Origin: Chromera velia
Taxonomy: Eukaryota > Sar > Chromeraceae
NCBI GenBank assembly: GCA_018398765.1
Contig: JAHBMJ010005725.1
Coordinates: 1 to 46,318, forward strand
Direction of reading: 5' to 3'
Length of the DNA: 46,318 nt
Shown here: positions 36,693-46,318 of the stretch, in pieces
How positions within the stretch are numbered: the stretch's first letter is position 1
Layout of the letters: every line of letters begins with the position of its first letter
Notes under the pieces: model-generated
Told to the model about the DNA's origin: nothing
Seen by the model: only the letters and a program-made list of their open reading frames with translations
Database searches by the model: none
Program-made: the position numbers and the translations under genes

Positions 36693-37950
36693 TAGTGACC
36701 ATGTTTGATTTGATTTGATTTGATTTGATTTGATTTGAGATAGGGCTTAAGCTCAAATCAAATATCCAGTCAGGGAGGACCTAGTGTTTAAAGACCTATC
36801 AAATACTATTAAATATTTGATTAATATGACTTTCAACCTCAAATATGAAGGTCCCAAAAAAACTTTTACAAGTACCGATCCATCACGCATGCTGATTCAA
36901 ATGAAAAAACCTAAATCTTGATGGTTTGCTCTCAAAAAAAAAACGTTTTGAGCTGCATTGAAATTGATGTTTCACCCCTTTTTACTTCATGCAGAGGTAA
37001 ACCGATCAGCTGAACGTTTTCCCGAACAGCTGTGTTAACTTTTCTGGTGCTGGAACATCTTTTACGGCCCCGTTTTTGAGCGTCTGCAAACATTTTACAC
37101 CCCGTAAAGACATGTCACACAATCTAACAGGGTCAAACGGGAAGAACGAGGCATTTGTTTTTAGAGCCGGGTCCTAAGAAAGTCATCACTCCGGGTAAGG
37201 AAGGCTACCGACCTCTATATATTCACCTTCAACACAAGGGGCTTGTTATCAGCCCTGGCGCGGTACAGAGGGTAGCCGAACTTACCAACTCTGGATACTT
37301 AGCTGCCCAGAAACAGGACGGTTCCAACACCAACAGCAATAGCAAACGTGTGCGCGGTTCTCCGTCTCATCCCGTTGTCATCTCTCCGCAACTGAATAGA
37401 AGCCTAGGAGCACCCACTCCTGAAAAGCCGAAAAGCCAGAGAAAAAGCTCTCAGCAGCTCCCACCACCGATCGATTCAATTCATATTGAAGAAAGTGATC
37501 ATGAAGAAGAAGAAAAGGAAGTGCTATAAAGCTGAGTGATTGTCACCTCAATTTTGGTATGTGCTCTAACTTTATCGTATCAACAAAAAGTTATATGCAA
37601 TTTCAAATCTATCAATTTTACGTTCTTAATCTCTATTAGTACTAGAGTGAGTCTCAGTGACTAGTGTATATACACTGCCACACAGGCATATTTTTTTTAC
37701 GGAACTGATAAGTTATAATTTTATATATTTTTTTTTAAATTTTTGAAACACACATCAGAAATGTTCTGATAACTATTGTTATGAGAAAAATGATCAGAGT
37801 AACAGTAAGTCAGTGACTCAGTGAAGAACCCTAAGAGGTTAACCTCAAATCTTACCTCAAATATCAAATATTTGAGGTTGAAGCTCAAATCAAATCAAAT
37901 CAAATCAAATTAAATCAAATCAAATATAATCAAATCAAACATGGTCACTA
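36693..37950. mobile_element. hAT-like non-autonomous DNA element
   Basis: 1258 bases. The left end TAGTGACCATGTTTGATTTG is repeated inverted at the right end. The 8-base duplication AATCTAGC flanks it exactly (36685-36692 and 37951-37958); eight bases is the hAT-superfamily signature. GATTT repeats sit just inside the left end and the complementary AAATC repeats inside the right end, like hAT subterminal repeats. No transposase is recognised. A 124-codon frame (37155-37529) lies in the middle. Confidence 0.85.
37155..37529 (+). CDS. Hypothetical frame inside the hAT-like element (124 residues)
   Basis: Not recognised. The protein starts MFLEPGPKKVITPGKEGY, has a short ordered-looking part (IHLQHKGLVISPGAVQRVAEL), then a Ser/Pro/Gln-rich linker and an acidic tail of Glu and His. 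Its base composition is more GC-rich than the AT-rich element around it, which would suit a captured host gene fragment. A non-coding remnant is also possible. Expression is unknown. Confidence 0.35.
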   Translation: MFLEPGPKKVITPGKEGYRPLYIHLQHKGLVISPGAVQRVAELTNSGYLAAQKQDGSNTNSNSKRVRGSPSHPVVISPQLNRSLGAPTPEKPKSQRKSSQQLPPPIDSIHIEESDHEEEEKEVL

Positions 37951-38111
37951 AATCTAGCTTTGCCAATTGAGGACGTATGAAGCCAATTACTTTAAAGTTA
38001 TACTTTATGCTCTATCTACTTCTATTCTAGCCTATTTTTTCCAGTGTCGTCTTTAAAGACGAATCTTCGCCAACTCTATAAAAAAATATACAATACTTTT
38101 ATCACTCATGG

Positions 38112-38164
38112 TAGCGCTAGGCCTGGATTCTATATACATACATATATTATTATTATTTTAATTT

Positions 38165-38199
<35 letters not shown>

Positions 38200-39153
38200 T
38201 CATCATCATCATACGCCATCGCTATCGGCCCATAATATATATATATATATATATATAAACTGGTTTGTCAACCTAAGTCATCAAACCAATTTATGATGGG
38301 TAGTATGCTAGGTAGTAGACAGAGATAAAAATATATATAGAAATATAGTATATATATCTAGGTATGATTTGTAAAGTTTTAAAGTGAAATAAAGTTTAAA
38401 GTCTGATTTTTGACCCCTCGCTCTAAAATGAAAATATAAAACCTCATTTTAAAATTTCAGTAACATTTTTTTACTTGTTTCAAAGCTAGTTTCAAAGAAA
38501 GAATCTCCTTAGAAATTAAAAGGTTTAGGCTAGCATTTAGGAAGTCTGAATTGATTGCTGGATCGATTGCAATTATAAAGAGATTTAGGCGGTCTTTTAT
38601 TGTACGTAAAGTTGAATAGTAGTCTAAGTATTCAACGCTTTCCACTAGCTTTTCTAGTAGTTTTTACGAACACTCGATCGGTATGCATTCATTGCCATTC
38701 AATGCCAAAGTCACTGGCAATGGCTTAGCTAGGCTTACCATAGCTGAACACTTACCCTTTATTGTACACCCTAGCTAAGCACTTACTATATAAATCAATT
38801 AATTTTATGCTAGAGTCTCTTTGCATAAGACCCAAACAGTTTTAATTAAGGAAAATTAATGAACTCCTACATAAACTTTCCACTAGAGTTTTTAGTCTAT
38901 TAGTATGTTCATTATTTACTAGAGGTTTCAGTGAGTATTGCATATTAGTTTATACAGTACTGATTGAAAACAAAACTAGAAACAAAATGTCTCACTCTGT
39001 TTTAATATATGACTAGTAATCATTTTCTCCCCTATAAAATCTTAAAGTTCTCAAGTAAAAAAATTTTAAAAGTCTAAAGTTTGGGGTGGGCTTTATTATA
39101 AATAAAACTTTACAGATCACACCTAGATTATATAGAATCCAGGCCTAGCACTA
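38112..39153. mobile_element. DNA element with 25-base inverted ends TAGYGCTAGGCCTGG
   Basis: TAGCGCTAGGCCTGGATTC, continuing TATATA, at the left (38112-38136) is inverted at the right end (39129-39153) with one mismatch. The interior is AT-rich, with TA repeats and CAT repeats, and has no transposase. I found no convincing target duplication, so the outer limits are less certain than for the hAT-like element. Confidence 0.6.
38168..38258. repeat. TA and CAT microsatellites
   Basis: Two TA runs (about 38168-38197 and 38236-38258) are separated by a CAT run and a short unique stretch. Confidence 0.9.
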
Positions 39154-39341
39154 GCGTTTACAATATTTGCTACGATGCAACAATATGATCTATAGTGTTA
39201 TCATAAACTTGAAGAAACATAAAGAAATAAACTACGTTGATTTCTGTCTAATACTGGGTCTAATAAACTCTAATTTTAACTAGGATTTTAAACTTTGAAG
39301 AGTTTTGGCTAGTGTTTTGGATTCAACTGTGCAGTGTGCAT

Positions 39342-42300
39342 CTAGCTGTGCATAAACGTGTTTTGGGGCTTTACTGCTCGTTTCGTTTTGAGAGACCTGC
39401 TTCCAGACTCAGTTTCTTCCCCCCGATGTGAAGCAATCGCTTGTTGTAGAAGCTTGACCAGCTCCATGCCCCTCTCGGCACGACGGCAACTGTCGATGAA
39501 GTCCGCAGGCAGAAAGACACACGGCATTCCGGAGCGCAACAACAAAGCTCGACGGAGGCGCGATCGGCCAGTGGGGGCTCTCATTCTCTTCGTGTCAGTT
39601 AGAGACTCTGTGTTTCTGAAGAAGTGCTGCGGTCCATCAACTTCAAGAACTACTGCCTTTCTACCTTCCGACCCATCACACACACTACCGTACCCCCCAA
39701 CAGGCCTGCAATCTATGTGAGAGGCCCTCCGTCTGCCCCCCGACCCAATTGGGGCCTGCACTTCAGGTGGCAGCAACCAGACGACAAAATCTGCGGGTGC
39801 AAGTCCAGGGACCCCAACGTCGACCTCGGCCTCGAACTGAAGACCAGAATCGCGAAGCAGTTGCGCAATCTGCCGGGCAGACGTTGAGTCCTCCAACTGC
39901 CATCCCCTCTTTCTCTGCTCCTCCAACATCCTTGACAGTACTTCACGCTCATTCTCTGCGAGGCGGTCTAGAGAAAAAGGGAACCACACTGAATCGTTCC
40001 GATTGAATCCCTCTCTCCGGTTGTGACTCAATTCAAGTTCACGAATATCAAGGAGGAACGAGGCGATCTGAAGGAGCGCATTGTCGCATGACGACTGTGA
40101 AATGGACTTCGGTCCCCCGAGGGATTCCATCGCATGTCGAGAGGAACGAATCGGAATTCCCCTCTCATGAACACGCATCATCTGTGAGGGAAGGAAAGGA
40201 GACGGAATCCCCACACTTTGAGAAGAACCCGACTCCTCTCGTGCTTCCCTCCTCAGAACCACTTTTAGAAGATCAAGGACCATCTCTGCTCTCTCACGAA
40301 ACGGCAGAATCGGTGTCTCTTCAAAATCCGGCCCCCTACCTCCAACGTCCATTCTATCCCCCTCCAACAAACCGAGAGAAGACGGGAGACCCCACAGAAA
40401 CATGTGGAGCTCCTGGGTCGTTAGAAATTTCCCCCCCGGACCTTTTTTGCTCTTCAACTCTTTCACGTCAGACTGTATAAACATGCTCTTCCTTTTTTCG
40501 GATGCAAAACACGAACTATCTAGGTCTTCCACAGCCACATCTTCTCTTCCCTCCTCCCCACCCACTCCAATCTTCTCTCCCTCCCCCTCTCGTTCCCTGT
40601 CAAACACCTCTCGTGCCAACTGCTGAAAGAGCAGAGGATGAGACGCCCCCGCAACCCCACAGGCCCACGACAGAAGGGCCACACTCTGCCCACGACTCCG
40701 TTGAACTTCCTCACACGCCTCCCTTCCCCCCCTCACCTTTCTACCCTGCCTTTCTGGAGAAGAGGTCTCAAACAAATGGAGCAGTGCAGAGAAAACTGGC
40801 GTCGCGCTGTGGTTGGCAGTCGAGAGTGACCAAAGAATCAGACATACCGTCCGATTTGTCACCCCTTCCCTCTGTATGGTCTCCCTCGCCCTTTTCTCAT
40901 CAAAGTCTCCGCGTTTTCTTTCTTCTTCTCTTTCCCTCTCTTCTTCTCCCAAATCTGCTGTCTCATCTTCCATTGTGCTGAAGGAAGGGAAGGAACGCGA
41001 CTTTTCCCCTTCTTCTCTATTTTCAAACTCTAACCTTCTCCATTCGTCTACACGGACGAGCGTCAGTTCACACAGACAGCTGAACAGCGCCTCGTCATAA
41101 AAGCCCACCATTGCAAAAGACCACAAGAGCGTCGATATGCGTCGAAGAGAGAACCCGCTTTGAGCAACCGTCAACTGATTCTGCAACAGAGACGAACCGG
41201 AAATCTCCCCCAACCCCCTCTCAATACAAACCACCTCCTGCATCACTGCTTCTCCCAGGTACCCAAACAACCCCCCGCAGTCTTGACCTGATTTCGCACC
41301 TGCCCACGCGAGCAGAGTGAGCTCTACAGGACCTATGGGGGTTTCTGGCGACTGAGACTGGAGTCTCTTTCGGATCTCTTCGGAGGCTGCCGAAAGGAAC
41401 GACCGAAGTGCTGACTCTCCCCCCCCGATTTCTCTCTCTCTCCAATTCACTCCTTCAGTTTCGTATCCGACCCATTCAAGTGTCGTGGCTGCTGCCCCGA
41501 TCATTCTACACAGCTGCCGCAAAGAAAAAGAGGAAAGGACAGGAATGCCAGCACGTGCTGCAGCAACCACCGCAGCCTGCGGAGAATTCACGCTTTGTCT
41601 TCTTTGCTTAGGGTGATCTCCCTTGTCGCCTACATCCTCCTCAAAATTTGAGTCCGAGTCCAAAGTCCGGGCAAATGCCCAGGCTGTCTTGGACAATCCC
41701 TCAGCAGTAAACTGCTCTGCACTTCTGCAAGCGAACTCTGCGGCAGAAAGGAGAAATTCAGACGGAGGCACAGTCCTGGTGGCAGCGTATGCCCACACTG
41801 CGTTGCTGAGGTGCTGAGGCTCAAACTCTCGACCGACACGTCCTGCAAAAATGAGGCCTGCTGCCTGGAAAAGCTCGGCGTGGACGCATTCCGTTGCTGC
41901 AAATGACCACAATAAAATTGAGATTTCCTGAGCGGAAAAAGTGCCGATCCCCCCCCCTTCCAGTGCAAGTGCTGCAGAGGCAATGGAAAAAAACAACAAA
42001 GAATCCCCCCGTCCCTCATTTGAGTTCGCAAAAGCCCAGGCAAAGTTTGACAGATTCTGCGAGGAAAAACCGTAGAACTCAGATTTCACGGCAGTCTCTC
42101 TCGCAAGGGAGAAGAGGGACGATGCTCGTGCACCTAGGGTTGCGAGAGACCAAACAAGAACTGAAAGACCTTGTGGTGCAAACTCGCCCCCCTCTGCCAG
42201 AACGCGAGGCTTCCTGTGCCTACACTGTTGTCCTTCTGCCCCGCCCCTGCTGGTCTCCCCGTCTTCTAACGCCCTCACAAGAGCGTTCGAGCCGTCTCCA

Positions 42301-42920
42301 ACCAGAGCAGCTGCGTAGAGCGCATTGCTGAGATCTTGAGGATTCAATTCAAACAGCCTGTGACTGCATGCGGTCAGAAAAGGACGCAGGAGACGGAGAC
42401 GGAGGTCAGGGTCGTTCCATGGAAAGTAGGCGACCGCTAGGCACATGTTTGACAGCTGCCGAGGACTGAGGGTGGACCTGCCGGCCGCGAGACGGATGAG
42501 CTTCTCGAGGGGGTGGGAGACGTCTGAGGAGACGGGGGGCTCTGGATCGCCTTGACTTTGGCTGTGTTCTTTCTTTCTGAAAGCCTTCCCTGTGTGGTAA
42601 ATGGCTTTACAGAGGGTTTTGTTGCTGATTTTTTTCTCCAGGGAAAGCCTCTTCAAGAGGGGTGGGAGAGTGTGAAGGCTGTCAATAGAATAGGCAGTCT
42701 CCATGATTCTCTGCGCAACCCATTCGGGACCCTGTGCGCTTGTATGACTTTTTCTCTGCGGGGCAGAAATTTGAGATTGAATTGAGCATACTGTCGAAGA
42801 ACAAAAGGCAGCCGCGAAACAGCAGGAGCGGAGGGGCAGGGCCGTAAGAGGTCCAAAAGTGGAGGGAGACGGCACGCCACTCCGGGAAACGCAGAGAGTG
42901 CGGAAATGGTGTGGAATCAT
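39342..42920 (-). CDS. RAP-domain protein with helical repeats, probably organellar RNA factor
   Basis: A single open frame of 1192 codons without introns. The N-terminus (about residues 1-55) is rich in Arg, Ser and Ala with no acidic residue, as in a mitochondrial targeting peptide. From about residue 150 to 720 there are spaced copies of a helical repeat with the pattern F-x-x-Q-x-L-S-N-x-x-W-A-x-A, for example FSSQNLSNFAWAFA and FEPQHLSNAVWAYA, like the FASTK-type or heptatricopeptide repeats of apicomplexan RAP proteins. Low-complexity Glu/Arg-rich inserts separate later repeats. The C-terminus (about 1085-1150) is a RAP domain with VVLEVDGPQHFF and SRLRRALLLRSG, a PD-(D/E)XK-like fold linked to organellar RNA or rRNA handling. 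It is divergent from the KH gene with 552 bases between them. Family call firm; the target RNA and the compartment are inference. Confidence 0.88.
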   Translation of the reverse strand: MIPHHFRTLCVSRSGVPSPSTFGPLTALPLRSCCFAAAFCSSTVCSIQSQISAPQRKSHTSAQGPEWVAQRIMETAYSIDSLHTLPPLLKRLSLEKKISNKTLCKAIYHTGKAFRKKEHSQSQGDPEPPVSSDVSHPLEKLIRLAAGRSTLSPRQLSNMCLAVAYFPWNDPDLRLRLLRPFLTACSHRLFELNPQDLSNALYAAALVGDGSNALVRALEDGETSRGGAEGQQCRHRKPRVLAEGGEFAPQGLSVLVWSLATLGARASSLFSLARETAVKSEFYGFSSQNLSNFAWAFANSNEGRGDSLLFFSIASAALALEGGGIGTFSAQEISILLWSFAATECVHAELFQAAGLIFAGRVGREFEPQHLSNAVWAYAATRTVPPSEFLLSAAEFACRSAEQFTAEGLSKTAWAFARTLDSDSNFEEDVGDKGDHPKQRRQSVNSPQAAVVAAARAGIPVLSSFSLRQLCRMIGAAATTLEWVGYETEGVNWREREIGGGESALRSFLSAASEEIRKRLQSQSPETPIGPVELTLLAWAGAKSGQDCGGLFGYLGEAVMQEVVCIERGLGEISGSSLLQNQLTVAQSGFSLRRISTLLWSFAMVGFYDEALFSCLCELTLVRVDEWRRLEFENREEGEKSRSFPSFSTMEDETADLGEEEREREEERKRGDFDEKRARETIQREGVTNRTVCLILWSLSTANHSATPVFSALLHLFETSSPERQGRKVRGGREACEEVQRSRGQSVALLSWACGVAGASHPLLFQQLAREVFDREREGEGEKIGVGGEEGREDVAVEDLDSSCFASEKRKSMFIQSDVKELKSKKGPGGKFLTTQELHMFLWGLPSSLGLLEGDRMDVGGRGPDFEETPILPFRERAEMVLDLLKVVLRREAREESGSSQSVGIPSPFLPSQMMRVHERGIPIRSSRHAMESLGGPKSISQSSCDNALLQIASFLLDIRELELSHNRREGFNRNDSVWFPFSLDRLAENEREVLSRMLEEQRKRGWQLEDSTSARQIAQLLRDSGLQFEAEVDVGVPGLAPADFVVWLLPPEVQAPIGSGGRRRASHIDCRPVGGYGSVCDGSEGRKAVVLEVDGPQHFFRNTESLTDTKRMRAPTGRSRLRRALLLRSGMPCVFLPADFIDSCRRAERGMELVKLLQQAIASHRGEETESGSRSLKTKRAVKPQNTFMHS

Positions 42921-43472
42921 TTTTGCCTCAACCGAATGTTCGTTCTACTGGCAGGTGAAGTATTACTTCTGTCAATCCACAGAAGAGCGGCCTGCCACGT
43001 CAGCAAAGCAGCGTTGTCTGTTCTTCTTCGTCATTTGAAACGTTGCCCATAAACGCCGTCTCTATTTCGGTAAGTTGCACAAATCGTGTAAAACAGCTTT
43101 TTGGGACTCCGCGAATGACTCCGACAATTCGCGTGCGTCAGTGTTCCGATCGTGCTGAATTAACCTCTGGTGACAAAAGTATATATCGTCTGACGAAGAA
43201 ACACCGTTCAAACACGTTCTTAAGCTGAAAAATCATCTCCTTTGGATCGTTGCTGCTTTAATAGCACACGCGACTCAAGCTCTTGAATGAAGTGCCCGCG
43301 CGCAGAGTGATCCAAGACTGCATTCACTGAAGCCCGTCCACGTCTCCAGTCGATTTTCGTGACGTGCCCAGAGCTGTGGGGGCCATCTTTTGTGTCGGTG
43401 TGTCGCTGGAGGCTCTGCTTTTCACAGGTTTTTTTCAGTCCAACTTACGCGTGATTCTAAGCTTCTGCGAAA
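42921..43472. promoter_or_regulatory. Shared divergent promoter region of RAP and KH genes
   Basis: 552 bases separate the two divergent start codons. It must hold both 5' UTRs and at least one promoter. No clear TATA box or known motif stands out. It is less repetitive than the flanking intergenic DNA. Confidence 0.5.
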
Positions 43473-45601
43473 ATGTCAGTGAGCAGAAAGTCGAAGTGGG
43501 ACATTCCCGGAGGCTCTTCTGGCCCAACCGCTCTGGAGGTGGCCAAAGCGTCTGCAATGGCTGCGGCTGTAGAGGCCTCAACCAGAGCTGGGCCCACTGG
43601 GGGACCAGTTGCCTCTCTCCAAATGCCCCCGCCTCCTTCAACTTACTTGGCAGCGGGGGGCGGCATCACCGCTGCTCCATCAGGCTTGCTTCAGCAACCC
43701 CAGCCGCAGTCCCTGCTCGGATCTGGACCTCCAATGGGAGGACCCCCCCCGCCCCCCCCCGGACAACCCCCTGGTGCTGTCTTGTCCGCCTCTGCAACTG
43801 TCTTCGGGAATGGTGTTTCTCCGTCCACCAACCAACGCTCCCTCTCGAATGCACTCACAACACCGTCACCCACCCACCAGCACCTACTGGGGCAAACACC
43901 CCCGAACAGCCAACAGCAAGTCCTGCAACAACAACCCAAGAGCGGACGTCCACGCTTCACCACCTCCCCGGAACCACAGCAGCAACAGGCACCTCCGCAG
44001 GGTCTCTACCCCCCGCAATTCGTGCAGCAAACGCAACAGACTTTAGGCGTTTCTCCTTCCCCATCCCCTTCCCTCTCAGCGCCGTCGCCTCAGGGGGGAA
44101 TGGGCACGCCGTCGTATCAGTACGCCCCTCTGTCCACACAGGAAATCCAGAGCATCCTCAGCAGCAACCCGGAAACGAAACCGTCGGCTGCAGCGCTGGG
44201 ACATCAGGTGAGAAAAGGAAGGCCCCCGGTTTGTCTTGCTGTTTATTTGTACTCGACTCATTTCCCCCCCACCCAATCTTTCTGCGATGGAGAAGTTTTT
44301 TGACATCTCGCTCTCTTTCCGCTTTGAGTCGCTCTCTGTCTTGCAGTATTTTTATTTGTTGGTGACATGCTATCTATCTTCCTTTCAACCATGCAGATAC
44401 GGTGCGAGAACGGCCAGTTTCTGTGTGAGGTCTCTATCAACGATTCCACGGAACGAGCCCGACTGGTCAAACTTCAGGTGCAACAGGAGGTCTGTCTTGT
44501 CTGTACATGTGTCAAATCAATCAATCGATTTGACTTTCATGATGTGTTCCTTTTTTCCTTCCTTCTGCGTGTGGCCTTCTTTTCCGCTCAGTGATTTGAG
44601 GTTTCTTACTTTTTTCTGGCTTTCCCTTATTCTCGTCTACCTCTAAAGCCTTTCTACTCTTCAGTCAAACCTCGTCTGTTTGACTCCCTTGTTCGAGCTG
44701 TCTGGTTCTCCCTGTGTGTACGTGCCCTGCCCTCTGCTTTCTTTGTCTGTCTGTCCGACAGATTCGGTCCCTGACAGGCGCTGCGGTGGTGACCCGAGGA
44801 CGACCGCGTCCTCCCCCGCAGAGCGAGGCCGAGATCGAACAACTCCAGAGCCTTCCTGTGAGTGCACCGGAGAGGGGTCTGTTTCTTCGTGTCCTCGGAC
44901 CCTCAGCAGAGACTGTCGACGCAGCTGTAGTCCTCATCGGTCGGTCCCTGTGTCCTCTTCTTTGTGTTGACAAGTTCATTATTCATTCATTCATTCATTC
45001 ATTCATTCATTCATTTATTCGATGGACTTCGGGGTTTATTGAGGTCAAATGGATTCGGGGGCAGGCTGTAAAGACGCAGCTGCAGTGGGGGGATTTGAAT
45101 GTTCCGTCTGCTCTTCCCTCTGTCTTCCCCTCCCTCCCTTTTCTTCCTCAATCTTCTGTCTGTGCAGAAAAGTTGATGCAGAAGCCCCGGAAAGTGCTCC
45201 TCCACATGGAACCCCCCCATGCGGGTCCGAGTGGGCCTGGAGGCGGGGCGCCAACTGAAAATTTTCGTCGATCTATCATGGGACAGGATGTGGGTCTTCA
45301 TGGGTCTCTCCTCACCTCTCCGGCAGCATGAATGCGTCTCTCTCTGGCTTGACTTCACTTCCTTCCGTCTCTATGTCTGCCGGTCCAACCTCCTATCTGT
45401 CTTCATATCTCGTTTCTTGCAAAGGCGTGTCCGTGGTGGAACGGGCTTCGTTTCTCATCCTCGCTCTGTTGTTGCATAATAAATTCACTCACTGCAGCGT
45501 GCCTTCTTTTCATACATCGAGAAGCAGACGCACGCCCACCTGGAATTGCGGGGCCTGGGGACTGGAAGCGCTGAGGGTCGGTCGGTCGGTCGGTCTCCTT
45601 A

Positions 45602-45635
<34 letters not shown>

Positions 45636-46318
45636 CCCCTGCATGGCCGCACTCTGTCTGTCTGCATGTGTGAGTAGGCGATAGAGGGGGGCAGTGAGTA
45701 GACTGGAGAGTGTCTCTGCGCGGTTTTCTATCCACTAATGGGTGCGGTTCTGTAGTGCCAGGGCTGGGTAGCTGGGTGGAGGGTTTTTTCGTTTTGTTCA
45801 TGATTTTGCGGAACAGCCGACTGGGCATCACTGGCAAGAAAAATCACTGCATCGCTGACATGCGTACCCGAGATGCCGAGCCATCCAACCAAACGCAACG
45901 GGATCACTTGCTCACCTTCTTTCTACTTTCTCTTCCTCCCACCCACCCCCCAAAAAACAGATGCCGGCCCAGACGCAGAGCCTGCTCACGTGAGGGTGTA
46001 CGGGCTGTCTCCGGGAGCCCTGGCGAAGGGGGTGGCGCTTGTGGAGAATCTTCTGGCGTCTGTGCAGCAAAAACGGATGGAGGAACTGATGAGACAACAG
46101 CAGCAGCAGCAGGCAGGAATGATGCCACACCATGGAGGAGGAATGGGGTCAGTGTGGCGTCGTGCACTCATTGTGTGTCTGAGAGAGGGGGCAGGGGGGG
46201 GGGGCAATGATGTGGACTCCCTTTCTCTCTGTCTTCCCGCGGTTCACCCCCCTTTTCAGGGTCGTGCTTCTGCTTCTGCTTCTGCTTCTGTTCTCTCACA
46301 GACACATGCAGTCTGTCA
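43473..46318 (+). CDS. KHDC4/BLOM7-like KH-domain RNA-binding protein (5' part, spliced)
   Basis: Homologues are nuclear RNA-binding proteins tied to pre-mRNA splicing. Exon 1 (43473-44207) encodes MSVSRKSKWDIPGG, then a long Pro/Gln/Ser-rich disordered region, and ends CATCAG|GTGAGA. Exon 2 (44397-44489) gives ENGQFLCEVSINDSTERARL. Exon 3 (44762-44939) gives IRSLTGAAVVTRGR and later PERGLFLRVLGPS, a KH domain whose GAAVVTRGR is the family signature. Exon 4 starts at 45168 (KLMQKPRKVLLHME); its end is unclear. Exon 5 (45498-45576) has FFSYIEKQTHAHLELRGLGTGS, the core of the second KH-like domain. Exon 6 (45961-46147) closes it with AHVRVYGLSPGALAKGVALV and a poly-Gln stretch. Exons 1-2-3-4 and 5-6 join in phase. 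A further exon may start at about 46302. The gene runs off the right edge. One small exon between 4 and 5 may be missed. Confidence 0.85.
44968..45017. repeat. ATTC tetranucleotide repeat (intron)
   Basis: About eleven ATTC units in intron 3 of the KH gene. Confidence 0.93.
45577..45633. repeat. GGTC and TGTC tetranucleotide repeats at a splice donor
   Basis: GGTC units run directly from the exon 5 donor site, followed by a TCTG array. Several equivalent GGTCGGT donors are therefore available within the repeat. Confidence 0.85.
46262..46293. repeat. TGCTTC hexanucleotide repeat
   Basis: About five TGCTTC units form the pyrimidine tract ahead of a likely acceptor TCTCACAG near 46301 in the KH gene. 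Confidence 0.8.

Noticed and set aside
39358-42785. Plus-strand frames of up to 159 codons opposite the RAP gene
   Set aside because: They are antisense shadows of the 1192-codon frame, whose repeats and RAP domain are recognisable.
43364-44365. 333-codon plus-strand frame overlapping KH exon 1
   Set aside because: It runs through the donor site into the intron and is Pro/Thr/Ser-rich by frame shift of the Pro/Gln-rich exon. The 43473 frame connects in phase to KH exons.

Overview
The window looks like nuclear DNA of a protist alga related to apicomplexans. My best inference is a chromerid such as Chromera velia. The evidence is GT-AG spliced genes of moderate GC, a RAP-domain protein with the helical-repeat style expanded in apicomplexans and their relatives, an acetyl-CoA transporter, and a very heavy load of LTR retrotransposons. 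The species call is inference; nothing in the sequence proves it.

Layout. (1) About 650-2953, minus strand: 5' part of an SLC33A1/AT-1-type acetyl-CoA transporter in several exons, running off the left edge through pyrimidine-rich introns. (2) 3552-21221: one old minus-strand Ty3/gypsy chromovirus whose 318-base LTRs are flanked by the same 7-base direct repeat. Three later insertions sit inside it, each with its own target duplication: a Copia element (4074-10350), a DNA element with CCCTAGGGGGC inverted ends (11232-12206), and a younger plus-strand Ty3 chromovirus (12391-18384). (3) 21472-27455: a second, older Copia element. (4) About 27600-29360: a 35-base minisatellite with higher-order structure, then a degenerate GTCCGTCA-type array. 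(5) About 29360-31249: mostly featureless, with three GC-rich perfect hairpins in a row. (6) 31250-31840: a second CCCTAGGGGGC element directly upstream of a spliced, unrecognised host gene or pseudogene (31849-35817) whose introns are full of microsatellites. (7) 35818-39341: AT-rich intergenic DNA with a 1258-base hAT-like element (8-base target duplication) and a 1042-base element with 25-base inverted ends. (8) 39342-42920, minus: a single-exon 1192-residue RAP protein, probably an organellar RNA factor. (9) 43473 to the right edge, plus: the 5' part of a KHDC4/BLOM7-like KH-domain RNA-binding protein, divergently arranged with the RAP gene.

Host genes occupy only the two ends and part of the middle. 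Roughly 24 kb from 3.5 to 27.5 kb is retrotransposon. LTR comparison agrees with the nesting order: the outer Ty3 LTRs differ more than those of either LTR element inside it, and the separate Copia copy at 21-27 kb is older still. Differences between LTR pairs are nearly all transitions, which suggests cytosine deamination. All the retroelement copies look broken. I found no CRISPR array, operon or recognisable tRNA/rRNA gene, and nothing I could defend as a wholly new system. The best candidates for something undescribed are the CCCTAGGGGGC inverted-repeat family with its GTTGGGC hairpins, and the host gene with three in-frame TAG codons.
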